In this document: in pieces, positions 1-8,271 of the stretch
Layout of the letters: every line of letters starts with the position of its first letter
How positions within the stretch are numbered: the first letter of the stretch is position 1
Source of the DNA: Jonesiaceae bacterium BS-20
GTDB lineage: Bacteria > Actinomycetota > Actinomycetes > Actinomycetales > Cellulomonadaceae
Assembly (NCBI GenBank): GCA_039995105.1
Contig: CP146203.1
Location: 2,170,001 to 2,234,000, forward strand
Direction: 5' to 3'
DNA length: 64,000 nt
Notes under the pieces: generated by a model
What the model was told of the DNA's origin: nothing
Seen by the model: the letters and a program-made list of their open reading frames with translations, nothing else
Databases searched by the model: none
Translations under genes and position numbers: made by a program

Positions 1-1
1 G

Positions 2-382
2 GTAGAGCACCCCAAGTACCACCTGGCTTCGCCCGAGCACGGTGATCCCGCCGCGCGGTTGCGGTTCTATGCGCGCCACGGGGGCCAGATCCTGAACATT
101 CCGTATTTCCAGCCCGCAATCCGTGAGGATGAGCCTCCGGTTCCGGCACTCATGTTGCTGACCCTGTGGGTTGCCCCGGAGGCCTATGTAGCTGCGGATC
201 ACGTGATCTCCTGGCCACTGCGTGCCTCACTGCGACGCGAGTTGATTGAAACGTGCGCACCCGATTTTGTTCCTGCCCTCCGCGTAGAGGAATCCCTTGC
301 GGGCGAAGTGGTTCGCCTTTGGGACGCTACCGACCTAGATCAGGTACCGGTTGGGGTGTTCGATCAAGACCCTGCGTTCTAG
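2..382 (+). CDS. C-terminal part of a GNAT-like N-acetyltransferase (5' end outside window)
   Basis: The frame is open from base 2 with no stop, so the gene starts before the window; 126 codons are visible. The visible TTG at base 59 is inside the domain and is not the likely start. The segment AARLRFYARHGGQI resembles the late helix and strand of GNAT acetyltransferases, where an aromatic residue precedes an R-x-G turn, and it is followed by a hydrophobic strand (ALMLLTLWV). Substrate cannot be told. The gene converges on rsmD with 11 bases between the stops. The family call rests on this short C-terminal pattern only; a conserved actinobacterial protein of other function is possible. Confidence 0.55.
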   Translation, partial: VEHPKYHLASPEHGDPAARLRFYARHGGQILNIPYFQPAIREDEPPVPALMLLTLWVAPEAYVAADHVISWPLRASLRRELIETCAPDFVPALRVEESLAGEVVRLWDATDLDQVPVGVFDQDPAF

Positions 383-393
383 GTCTTGCGGAG

Positions 394-957
394 CTAGTTT
401 TCGAGCTCTAAGTCAGGTTCTGCGTAATACACAACGGTGTCGCCGTACTTTTTGTCGACTATAAGCCGCCATTGCTGTGGCAAGACGGGTGCAGGGCTAC
501 GGTAAGGTCGCTCGATCACGATCACCGCGCGGTCATCAACTGCGGGTACCAGTGCTTGGAGGATCTGGGTGAGTTCTTCTTGAGCAAAGTCGTACGGCGG
601 GTCTAAGAAGACTACGTCCCAGAGTTCGTTTTGTTTGCGTGTCACAAAGTCTTGTGCACGGTCTGGAACGACCCGGGCGGAAGCGATTCCCAAGGTTGTA
701 ACGTTCTGCCGGCAAACGCTCTGGGCCTGCTGCCCCGCTTCAACCAGAACCGCAAACTTAGCGCCGCGGCTCAGAGCCTCGATCGCAAGCGCCCCTGACC
801 CGGCAAATAGGTCCAGGACAACGGTGTCTTCGAGAGCGTCATAGTGGTCTAGGCGAGAGAAGATCGCTTCTCTTACCCGCTCGCTTGTTGGACGGGTCCC
901 TTTGATAGGAACTGCGAGATTACGTCCACCGAATTCACCGGAAACTATTCTGGTCAC
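394..957 (-). CDS. rsmD: 16S rRNA (guanine(966)-N2)-methyltransferase RsmD
   Basis: This 187-residue protein has the usual RsmD length. RsmD uses S-adenosylmethionine to methylate N2 of G966 of 16S rRNA in the assembling small subunit. The N-terminal MTRIVSGEFGGRNL block, the SAM-binding motif DLFAGSG (residues 49-55) and the catalytic DPPY motif (119-122) are all present. It lies directly downstream of recG on the same strand (46-bp gap), the standard actinobacterial order. The start ATG is chosen because the family conserves RI-x-G-x-x-x-G-R at the extreme N-terminus. coaD, often the next gene, is not here; a convergent acetyltransferase-like gene follows. Confidence 0.95.
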   Translation of the reverse strand: MTRIVSGEFGGRNLAVPIKGTRPTSERVREAIFSRLDHYDALEDTVVLDLFAGSGALAIEALSRGAKFAVLVEAGQQAQSVCRQNVTTLGIASARVVPDRAQDFVTRKQNELWDVVFLDPPYDFAQEELTQILQALVPAVDDRAVIVIERPYRSPAPVLPQQWRLIVDKKYGDTVVYYAEPDLELEN

Positions 958-1003
958 TGGTCGAGTGTACCCAGCCTGTGCGGACCCCGCTAACCGGGCT
1001 CGC

Positions 1004-3424
1004 TTAGGTGCGGTCGAGGTACTTGGCGCGTTCTGGCTCCAGCTGTTGGTTCAGGGCCTGCGCTAAGTAGGGGAAGGACCTCAATGATGGGTCCGTTAGG
1101 ACAAGCTCTTCAGCGTCCTTGCGAGCGACTCCAATAAGCTTGGCGTCCTTGACCACTCGCAATAGGCGCAGTGAGGTGCCGCGCCCGGATTGGGAGGCAC
1201 CAAGCACATCCCCCTCGGCACGCAGCTCTAGGTCAGTGTTGGCCAACTCAAACCCGTCAGATGTCTTTACTAAGGCATCGAGCCTAGTCTTTGCGTCAGT
1301 TCCGTCTTCTGCTGGACTGACCAGCAAACAAATGCCTCGCTCATTGCCGCGCCCCACCCGGCCCCTGAGCTGGTGCAACTGGGAAAGCCCAAAGCGGTCG
1401 GCATCCAAAATAATCATCACGCTGGCACGCCTGACGTCTACGCCAACCTCAATAACGGTCGTGGACACCAGTAGTTGCGTGGCACCGGAGGCAAAGTCCA
1501 TCATGATGGCATCTTTTTCCGCCGGTGGCAGTTTTCCATGTAGTACGGCAAGATCCACGCCAGAAAAGGTATCCAAGGTGCGCAGATACTCGCCTACGTC
1601 TTGGACCGCATGAAGCTGTCGTTTTGGGTCGGGAGCCTCCACGTAGTCAAACAACATGCCATCGACGTCCCGGTCCAAGCTCACCTCTTGGGCCGTTGGT
1701 TCTTGGTCGTTATCGCTGCTAATCCGGGCGCACACCACATACACCTGGCGTCCGGCATCGATCTCTTCCCTGGCCCGCTGCCAGGTCCGGCGCATCCATG
1801 CTTGGTTGTCTGCGGGAACAATAAAAGTGTCAATCCCGGCCCTGCCCTTTGGCAGTTCATCGAGGGTTGAGATCTCCAGATCACCAAACACGGTCATTGC
1901 CACCGTGCGCGGAATCGGCGTGGCGGTCATGACTAACAGGTGCGGGACTTGATCCCCTTTGGCACGCAGGGCGTCACGCTGTTCAACACCAAAGCGGTGC
2001 TGTTCATCAACAACAACCAAGCCAAGGTCGGCAAACTGGACGTGGTCGCTCAATAGAGCATGGGTGCCGACCACAATCCCAGCGGCCCCCGAGGCAGCAT
2101 CAAGCAAAGCCTGTTTCTTGGCCACCGCGCCCAGCGAACCGGTCAGCAGAGCAATTTGAGTGGCATACTCACCAGCTTCAAGTGTGCCGGCGCCGGCTAG
2201 TTCCCCCAACAGTTGAGTCAGGCTACGCGCGTGCTGGGCCGCCAATACCTCGGTGGGAGCCAGAAGTGCTGCCTGACCTCCGCCCGCTACCACTTGGAGC
2301 ATGGCCCGCAATGCAACGATGGTCTTGCCCGAGCCCACGTCACCCTGCAAAAGCCGCTGCATGGGGTAAGGCTTAGCCAGTTCTGCACTGAGTTCTTGGC
2401 CCACCTGCACCTGCCCGTGCGTGAGCTCAAAGGGCAGATTGGTATTGAACCTATTAAGGATGTTGTCAGCGTGCAACACCGGGTACGCAGTAGCTTTCAG
2501 CAGTCGGTACATTTCCCTACGCTGAACCAAAGCGGTCTGCAAGACGAGGGCTTCCTCATAGCGCAACCGCCGCTGACCCCGTTTATAGTCCTGCTCAGTC
2601 TTAGGCTCATGCACATCCTTGAGCGCTTGGAAGGCAGAGACCAGGCCGTGCTTGGCTAACAACACATCCGGGACCGGGTCCGGTACATCTTCCGGACGTA
2701 ATTGCCCCAATACCGCGCTGACTGAGCTGGCGATCTTCATCGTTGTCATTCCGGCGGTTGCCGGGTACAGCGGGATGGGCCGGTTAGCGGTTTCCTGAGC
2801 ACTCTCGCCCTCATTGGTGTCAACGCCAACAATCAAATACTCGGGGTGCGCAAGCTGCCGCGTCTGCTGGTACTGGGAGACCACCCCCGTAAAAAGGCCC
2901 ACGGTGCCGGGCTTGAGTTTCATCTCATGCATCCGCAGAACACCTTCCCGCTTGGCAAAGAATGTCAACGAGAGCGTGTCGTGGGCGTCCCCAACGGTAA
3001 CCTGCATCATTGCGCCGGCTCGGGTTTTCATTTGGCGAATGGTTGTGGATTTCACCTGTGCCATCACGGAAACATGCTCACCGAGTTTGAGTTCCGCAAT
3101 ATTAGTCAAATTGCCGCGGTCCCCGTACCTGCGCGGGTAATGGCGTAGCAGGTCCTGGACCGTTTCCAAGCCCAACTTCTTGAGCCCATTTGCCGTTCGC
3201 GTGCCCAATACGGACTGCAACGTCTTTTCTAAGAAGGGGACGGTTCCACCAAAGTCTTGGCCGGAGCTGACCGGCAGCTTAGGGGGCGCAATTGATGCTT
3301 TGCGCGGACTCTTATCTGCCACTTTGGCAAGAGCCTCTTGAACGGCCCGTTCCCGCGCGGTTTGCTCGGGTGATTGTGAATCCTCGGGCTCAACATTGTT
3401 TTGGTCAAGGTTGGGCGTTGCCAT
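1004..3424 (-). CDS. recG: ATP-dependent DNA helicase RecG
   Basis: RecG is a superfamily 2 helicase that regresses stalled replication forks and processes branched recombination intermediates. Seen in order: a wedge/OB region (about residues 95-200, with YPRRYGDRG), Walker A GDVGSGKT (361-368), the DEQH box (473-476), motif III TATPIPRT (500-507) and the C-terminal helicase motifs with the QLRGRVGRG arginine-finger segment. At 806 residues it is longer than typical RecG; the first 60 or so residues are a charged, low-complexity extension rich in E, Q and K. The ATG lies 4 bases after the stop of the DAK2 gene, so the two are probably co-transcribed and translationally coupled. Confidence 0.96.
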   Translation of the reverse strand: MATPNLDQNNVEPEDSQSPEQTARERAVQEALAKVADKSPRKASIAPPKLPVSSGQDFGGTVPFLEKTLQSVLGTRTANGLKKLGLETVQDLLRHYPRRYGDRGNLTNIAELKLGEHVSVMAQVKSTTIRQMKTRAGAMMQVTVGDAHDTLSLTFFAKREGVLRMHEMKLKPGTVGLFTGVVSQYQQTRQLAHPEYLIVGVDTNEGESAQETANRPIPLYPATAGMTTMKIASSVSAVLGQLRPEDVPDPVPDVLLAKHGLVSAFQALKDVHEPKTEQDYKRGQRRLRYEEALVLQTALVQRREMYRLLKATAYPVLHADNILNRFNTNLPFELTHGQVQVGQELSAELAKPYPMQRLLQGDVGSGKTIVALRAMLQVVAGGGQAALLAPTEVLAAQHARSLTQLLGELAGAGTLEAGEYATQIALLTGSLGAVAKKQALLDAASGAAGIVVGTHALLSDHVQFADLGLVVVDEQHRFGVEQRDALRAKGDQVPHLLVMTATPIPRTVAMTVFGDLEISTLDELPKGRAGIDTFIVPADNQAWMRRTWQRAREEIDAGRQVYVVCARISSDNDQEPTAQEVSLDRDVDGMLFDYVEAPDPKRQLHAVQDVGEYLRTLDTFSGVDLAVLHGKLPPAEKDAIMMDFASGATQLLVSTTVIEVGVDVRRASVMIILDADRFGLSQLHQLRGRVGRGNERGICLLVSPAEDGTDAKTRLDALVKTSDGFELANTDLELRAEGDVLGASQSGRGTSLRLLRVVKDAKLIGVARKDAEELVLTDPSLRSFPYLAQALNQQLEPERAKYLDRT

Positions 3425-3428
3425 TGCG

Positions 3429-5198
3429 TTACATCCATTCCAAACAAACTGTTGCCGCGCTACCGTTCTTGCCGGAGGTCAGTGTGATCACTTCAGCCTC
3501 GCGGTGGCGGCTTTCTATCCCAACGATGAGGTCGCTTAAGAACCGGGTAGGAAATTCCTGATCCACCAACACGGTTACAACAGGTATGGTGTCCGGGGCG
3601 GCTGGCCGCGCAAAAAGTTGGTCTAACGCTGCCACAAGATCGCGGTTGCTTTCCGGTTCAAGCGACACGTATTGCACCTGAGCAATCACTTGCTCGGCCG
3701 CATCCACTAACGCCTGCAGATCAGGTGTGGAGGAACCGATGCCGTCCCCGTCCGTCCCGGTCATCACGGTTTCTACGTCATCAATGTCGCTCAAGTTGCC
3801 ACCCGTAGGGCCGGCAAAGAATGCAGACTGACTTAGCTCTTGAGTGATCGCGGCAACGGCTGCGATCACGTGAATGTCGTCTTTCCCAGCAACCACGTGT
3901 GTAAATGAGTCGGGAACCGCAGCAGTAATACTGTCCGAGTTGGAAACCACAATGGGGTCAGCCGCAAATTCCAGTGCGGCCCGTTCAATATCCGCCCACC
4001 GAATCTCGTGGGTTCCGCGGACCACTACAACCGCCCCGCTGCGAGCGAGGTCGACTGCAATTCCTGGCGAGTCAGTGCAAACCACAAGCCCCACCTGGGG
4101 GCCCTGCCCTGCATCTAGCTGCCGCACTTGCTGCGACAGACTACGAATCACAATCTGGGATACCTCTGCTCCCGCGATGATCCCCGGGCCTTGCAGCCCG
4201 CCGCAGATAAAGTTAAGTACCTGTTCCGGCACGTCTGTGTGCACGTGGCAGTGCCATAGAAAGTCATCCTGGTCTGCGTCTGACAGGGAGCCCCCAACGA
4301 CTACGACAGACTCCCCTAGCTCTTGAAGTCCCGCTCGTAGAACCGATCCACCAGCGACCGGGGTTGGCCCCAAGGTTGGGTCTGCCTGCTTATGGATCAG
4401 CGCCATGACCTCGAACTCGCCGTCAATATCGCTGTGTGCGTTCAGAAGGTCCAACTCGTGCGGGCCGTGATGCACCGCCTCGAACACATCCTCAGTACCC
4501 ACATCCGGGGAATGCAGGTCCTGGCGCAAGGCGTGAGCCAACTCGCGCCCACCCAACGTTTGCTCCAACGAAGCTAAGACAAGGACTAAACCGTAAGCTC
4601 CGGCATCGAGAACATTGGACCGCGCTAACACGGCAAGCTCGCGCGGACTACGTTCTAAGGCTGCGATCGCGCCATCGGTTGCTGCCCCGCTCACCGCTCG
4701 TAGGGCGGAGATTGCACTGTGCCCCTGAACCTGTGTGGCCGCGTGAGCTGCCGCGGTAATCGCTTCAGACCCGGCGGTCAAAATAGTTCCGTCAACGGGG
4801 TTCCCCACCGCATGTGTCGCACCGGCATGGGCGGCCCCCAGTGCAGTAGCCAGTTGCTGAGCGGGGGAAAGCTCAGCGAATCCCTGATCTACAGCGGCCT
4901 GAGCAAGCCCGGTAATAAACTCGGCCAAAATTACGCCTGAGTTCCCGCGTGCGCCTAACAAAGCACCACGGCCGGCCGCCGAAAGCGCGGTGGCACTGGA
5001 CACGTGGGAAACGTCAAGTTTGGTGATCTCAGCCCGACTAGCGCGCATGGTTAATGCCATATTTGTGCCCGTGTCAGAGTCTGCCACCGGAAACACATTT
5101 GCAGAGTTGAGCACGTCTTTGTTGTTGTCAAGGACGCGGGCAGCTTGCGTAATCCACAGCAGGACACCGTCTGGGGACAACCCAAACACTGATTCCAA
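3429..5198 (-). CDS. DAK2-domain protein, fatty acid kinase FakA-like (YloV family)
   Basis: The 589-residue protein has an N-terminal DhaL-type kinase domain with the nucleotide/metal motif ADSDTGTNM (residues 39-47) and the downstream GARGNSGVIL segment, then a middle region and a C-terminal DegV-like part. This is the FakA/YloV layout. Characterised members phosphorylate fatty acids presented by a FakB partner, feeding exogenous acyl chains into phospholipid synthesis. No separate FakB gene is visible here. The gene sits between rpmB (divergent) and recG, the conserved actinobacterial position. Kinase function follows from the family; the true substrate in actinobacteria is inference. Confidence 0.85.
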   Translation of the reverse strand: MESVFGLSPDGVLLWITQAARVLDNNKDVLNSANVFPVADSDTGTNMALTMRASRAEITKLDVSHVSSATALSAAGRGALLGARGNSGVILAEFITGLAQAAVDQGFAELSPAQQLATALGAAHAGATHAVGNPVDGTILTAGSEAITAAAHAATQVQGHSAISALRAVSGAATDGAIAALERSPRELAVLARSNVLDAGAYGLVLVLASLEQTLGGRELAHALRQDLHSPDVGTEDVFEAVHHGPHELDLLNAHSDIDGEFEVMALIHKQADPTLGPTPVAGGSVLRAGLQELGESVVVVGGSLSDADQDDFLWHCHVHTDVPEQVLNFICGGLQGPGIIAGAEVSQIVIRSLSQQVRQLDAGQGPQVGLVVCTDSPGIAVDLARSGAVVVVRGTHEIRWADIERAALEFAADPIVVSNSDSITAAVPDSFTHVVAGKDDIHVIAAVAAITQELSQSAFFAGPTGGNLSDIDDVETVMTGTDGDGIGSSTPDLQALVDAAEQVIAQVQYVSLEPESNRDLVAALDQLFARPAAPDTIPVVTVLVDQEFPTRFLSDLIVGIESRHREAEVITLTSGKNGSAATVCLEWM

Positions 5199-5654
5199 TG
5201 CGGGCTCCCTTCTTAATGAACCTGCTTAGTCCTACTGGCGTCGTTTGAACAGTACTCAAGACTTTAGCGCTTGCGCCTGACAACGCCCGTGTATGACGCC
5301 GCTATAGCCCAGAAAACTCAAGGACGTGTCACAGGTCACCGGGCGGATAAGCGGATTAGACCACAATGCGATTCCTTGGCGGTCATTGCCGTGTAAACTA
5401 GACAGGTCCCGCGTGGGAAAGCACTGCCCTAGCAGGCATAGTCGCTTTAATCACACAGATAACTGGGCAACAGATTTGGGTTAGCACCCGGTAATCCGCT
5501 AACCTGTTGAGGTTGCCCAATATCTTGGGCACCACGAATTCACCTTCGTTCTTCAATGTAGGCCTTGGCAGACGTTGAAGAGCGAACGGAAGTTCGGAAC
5601 TTAACCATTAATAACTTCGCCGCAATCCGCGGTGCACGATGATCAGGAGAAACC
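5199..5654 (+). promoter_or_regulatory. Gene-free stretch: promoter region and long rpmB leader with alternative hairpins
   Basis: This 456-base gap separates the divergent DAK2 gene and rpmB. No convincing ORF or tRNA is seen. A TAAACT hexamer at 5394-5399 may be a -10 element but has no well-spaced -35. Downstream, TGGGCAAC (5464-5471) can pair with GTTGCCCA (5512-5519), enclosing a GGTTAGC/GCTAACC hairpin (5479-5485 with 5498-5504). The same 5511-5520 segment can instead pair with TTGGGCACC (5525-5533). The two pairings exclude each other, as in attenuators and ribosomal-protein leaders. A Shine-Dalgarno-like CAGGAG lies just before the rpmB start. The regulatory role is inference. Confidence 0.4.
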
Positions 5655-5846
5655 GTGGCTGCTAACTGCGACGTCTGCGCAAAGGGCCCAAGCTTTGGGC
5701 ACACCATCTCGCACTCGCACGTGCGCACGAAGCGCCGCTGGAACCCAAACATCCAGCGCGTTCGCGCAATCGTAAAGGGTGCTCCAAAGCGCCTCAACGT
5801 ATGCACCTCATGCCTCAAGGCTGGCAAGGTGACCCGCAACATCTGA
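5655..5846 (+). CDS. rpmB: 50S ribosomal protein L28, cysteine-containing (zinc-type) form
   Basis: L28 is a small basic protein of the large ribosomal subunit. The 63-residue product has the typical core [18 protein letters not shown]. Two CxxC pairs, CDVC near the N-terminus and CTSC near the C-terminus, mark the zinc-binding form, as opposed to the cysteine-free paralogue many actinobacteria keep for zinc starvation. The start is GTG, preceded by a good AGGAG. It has a long leader (about 250 bases) with alternative hairpins and is followed by a strong terminator, so it is probably a single-gene transcript. Confidence 0.96.
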   Translation: MAANCDVCAKGPSFGHTISHSHVRTKRRWNPNIQRVRAIVKGAPKRLNVCTSCLKAGKVTRNI

Positions 5847-5882
5847 TAATCTCCGGCAGCTTTGCCGGTTGAGTATCACCTC

Positions 5883-5916
5883 AAGGAGGATCTGCCATTG
5901 GCAGGTCCTCCTTTTG
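5883..5916 (+). terminator. Intrinsic terminator of rpmB
   Basis: A 13-bp stem, AGGAGGATCTGCC (5884-5896) with GGCAGGTCCTCCT (5900-5912), contains one G-T wobble and a 3-base loop, and is followed by TTTT. It lies 37 bases after the rpmB stop. Confidence 0.9.
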
Positions 5917-6111
5917 TGTTCCCCAAACACTACCGTCCAAGTAATCTGCCTGAATTGGTAACGGTAGTTAACCCCAACCGCCGGGTAACCGGTCCCAACT
6001 CATATTTTTCTTGACCGGTACCTGCAGTTTTACCCCGTGAACAGGCTCGAATGTGGCTACTCCCGCCTGTCGGTCTTTCCCTGCTCGGTGGAACGTGACA
6101 GTCTTAACACT

Positions 6112-6624
6112 ATGGTTGAGGAACTTGAACAGATCAAAATTCGGCCGGCCACCCCAGCCGATGCAGCAACAATCGCGCAGATTCACGTGGACTCGTGGCG
6201 CCAGGCATATGCGCGTTACGTACCCCAGACCTATCTGGACTCCATTGAGGTATCCGAACGCCAAAAAATGTGGAGCGATGTCCTAGCGCAGCCAAGCACC
6301 AAGGTGTTCATGGCTGAAACTGCAGGGCGCGCTCTTGGGTTTGCCTCGGTTGGCCCAGCAAAGGATGAAGACGCCGAACCCGGCGACCTCACCCTGTACA
6401 CCATGTACTTGAACCAGGAGTCGTGGGGGCTCGGTGTCGCCCGCCGCCTGATGAAGCACGTCGACAACCTCATCACCGAGGATGTAGAAATGACGCTGTG
6501 GGTTTTTGCGGAAAACACCCGCGCACGCAAGTTCTACGAGCGCAACGGTTTCAAGCATGACGGCGTAGAACGTTTGGAAAGTTTCTCCGGTGAGTACCTG
6601 ACGGAGATGCGCTACCGGAAGTGA
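6112..6624 (+). CDS. GNAT-family N-acetyltransferase
   Basis: This acetyl-CoA-dependent acetyltransferase is 170 residues when started at the ATG at 6112. That start is preferred because the GNAT fold begins at once with IKIRPATPADAATIAQIHVDSW, whereas the GTG at 6037 adds an unrelated 25-residue lead. The acetyl-CoA-binding region is around LNQESWGLGVARRLMKHV, and the late NTRARKFYERNGF segment is typical of RimI/YjaB-like enzymes. Substrate is unknown. Its 3' end overlaps the 3' end of convergent thiL by 13 bases, so the two transcripts are complementary at their ends. Confidence 0.82.
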   Translation: MVEELEQIKIRPATPADAATIAQIHVDSWRQAYARYVPQTYLDSIEVSERQKMWSDVLAQPSTKVFMAETAGRALGFASVGPAKDEDAEPGDLTLYTMYLNQESWGLGVARRLMKHVDNLITEDVEMTLWVFAENTRARKFYERNGFKHDGVERLESFSGEYLTEMRYRK

Positions 6625-7667
6625 TCCCACCCCTGGGAAAGGCCAGCCGCTGATCTTCCATCAATGGTGATGCGCGGCTGGCCCGTTACGTCTGCCCGCA
6701 CGGTTCCGATCACCGCAAACCCGTGCGGCACAGCGTCAGAATTGGGGAAGGTGGCTAACAGGCCGTGGTCCTCCCCTCCGGACAACCGCCACAGACTAGC
6801 CTGTCCTTGTGGCTCCTGCCCCAGTGCTTCCGCCACAGTTTCCAAGTGCTCGCGGTCCTTGGGGTAAGCCGTCGACAAAGCCAGGTCAATGCCAACGTTG
6901 CTGGCAGCGGCAATCCGGCCGGCATCGCGTAGCAAACCATCAGATACGTCCATGAGCGCCGTCGCTCCTGCCCGCGCGGCAACGGGACCCAGCGTCAGAA
7001 CGGGCTGCGGGCGCAGGAAGAGACTAATCGCCCGGGTCACCGAATCCACACCCGGCACTGCACTTGGACCGGACGGATAGCTCGGGTGCTCTACCTTAGC
7101 CGCTGCATAGCCCGCGCTAAGCAAAGCGAGGCCGGCCGCGGACCACCCCAGGTTACCGCCGTGGGCAACCACGTCACCGGGACGGGCTCCGCTGCGTAGA
7201 ACCGGAGGAATTGACTGCATGTCGCCGTGGACCGTGACCGCTACGGTAATGACCTCGCTTGCGGACAGGTCGCCACCAACGATCGCTACCCCGACTGTCT
7301 TGCAGGCATCGATAAACCCGCGGTAAAAGTCGTGGACCCAAGCAACCTCAAGGTCGCCCGGCAAACCCAGCGCTAGGACAACCGAGGTAGGGACCGCACC
7401 CATTGCAGCAATATCGGCAAGGTTTTGCATGGCTGCCCGCCAGCCCACGTCACTTCCCGTAGACCAGTTCCGTTTGAAATGCTGGTTCTCTATGAGAATG
7501 TCCGTGGAGACCACAAACTGATTATTGGGAGCGGTTATGACCGCACAGTCATCGCCGGGTCCTACCTGCACATACGCGTTGGTGGGGAGCAACGGAAAGA
7601 TAGTGGCAAGAAGCTGGGATTCATCAAAGTCCCGTACGAGCGGGCGATCATTGGTCACATCACTCAC
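6612..7667 (-). CDS. thiL: Thiamine-monophosphate kinase ThiL
   Basis: ThiL phosphorylates thiamine monophosphate to thiamine pyrophosphate with ATP. The 351-residue protein shows the AIR-synthase-like fold markers GDDCAVI near the N-terminus, NLADIAAMGA, IVGGDLS and DVSDGLLRDAGRIA, all expected in ThiL. The start is GTG, 46 bases from the divergent GTG of the DUF3515 lipoprotein gene. The thiL-DUF3515-ddl neighbourhood is common in actinobacteria and does not imply shared function. No other thiamine genes are in the window. Confidence 0.93.
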   Translation of the reverse strand: MSDVTNDRPLVRDFDESQLLATIFPLLPTNAYVQVGPGDDCAVITAPNNQFVVSTDILIENQHFKRNWSTGSDVGWRAAMQNLADIAAMGAVPTSVVLALGLPGDLEVAWVHDFYRGFIDACKTVGVAIVGGDLSASEVITVAVTVHGDMQSIPPVLRSGARPGDVVAHGGNLGWSAAGLALLSAGYAAAKVEHPSYPSGPSAVPGVDSVTRAISLFLRPQPVLTLGPVAARAGATALMDVSDGLLRDAGRIAAASNVGIDLALSTAYPKDREHLETVAEALGQEPQGQASLWRLSGGEDHGLLATFPNSDAVPHGFAVIGTVRADVTGQPRITIDGRSAAGLSQGWDHFR

Positions 7668-7713
7668 ACTACCGGGTGCGCGAATTCTAAGGCGAACCCG
7701 CTAGGGTTAGTGT

Positions 7714-8190
7714 GTGTCAAAAAGATCATTTCCTGCCCTGATCGCAGCCGGCGCCCTCGTGGCCATGACCGGATGCGCGCCAACGATCACCGTTGAAGCC
7801 GGTCCCTACGCCACGGAACCTATTTGCGCACAGGTAGTCCTTTCCCTGCCTAAGACCGTGCTGGATCAGCAACGAGTCAAGGCCAGTGGGCAGACCACCG
7901 CTGCTTGGGGCGAGTCCGGAGCAGCAATCACCTTTACCTGCGGGGTTGAGCCACCAAGCCCAACCACCCAGGACTGCCAATCCATCACCGTCGACGTGTT
8001 TGGTATTCCCGAGGTCTTCGACTGGATCTCCACGGAAACCGAAACAGGTTGGACCTTCACCAGTTATGGCCGCGAGCCCGCCATGCAGGTGCAGATTCCA
8101 CGTTCTTTGGAGGCCTCCCAGCCAACCGGTGCGCTGGTTGATGTGGCATCCGCTGTTGCCTATGTTGAAGCAACCCACGCCTGCCTGTAG
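7714..8190 (+). CDS. DUF3515-family lipoprotein
   Basis: This is a 158-residue secreted lipoprotein. The N-terminus has a lysine/arginine start, a hydrophobic stretch and a lipobox ending MTGC with Cys21, the probable lipidation site. The body matches the actinobacterial DUF3515 family, with CAQVV, the CGVEPPSPTT region and a C-terminal cysteine. Function is unknown. It is typically found, as here, next to ddl and thiL. The start is GTG with no clear ribosome-binding site, and it ends just before a strong bidirectional terminator shared with ddl. Confidence 0.8.
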   Translation: MSKRSFPALIAAGALVAMTGCAPTITVEAGPYATEPICAQVVLSLPKTVLDQQRVKASGQTTAAWGESGAAITFTCGVEPPSPTTQDCQSITVDVFGIPEVFDWISTETETGWTFTSYGREPAMQVQIPRSLEASQPTGALVDVASAVAYVEATHACL

Positions 8191-8208
8191 TTAGTCTTTG
8201 TAAAACCA

Positions 8209-8255
8209 AAAAGTCAGGGCCGCTGCGAATTAACCTCGCAGCGGCCCTGACTTTT
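8209..8255. terminator. Strong bidirectional terminator between DUF3515 gene and ddl
   Basis: A perfect 20-bp stem joins 8209-8228 and 8236-8255 with a 7-base loop. The arms begin with AAAA and end with TTTT, so the hairpin has a U-tract in both directions and can end both convergent transcripts. Confidence 0.95.
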
Positions 8256-8271
8256 ATGCAGAACTTTTTGG

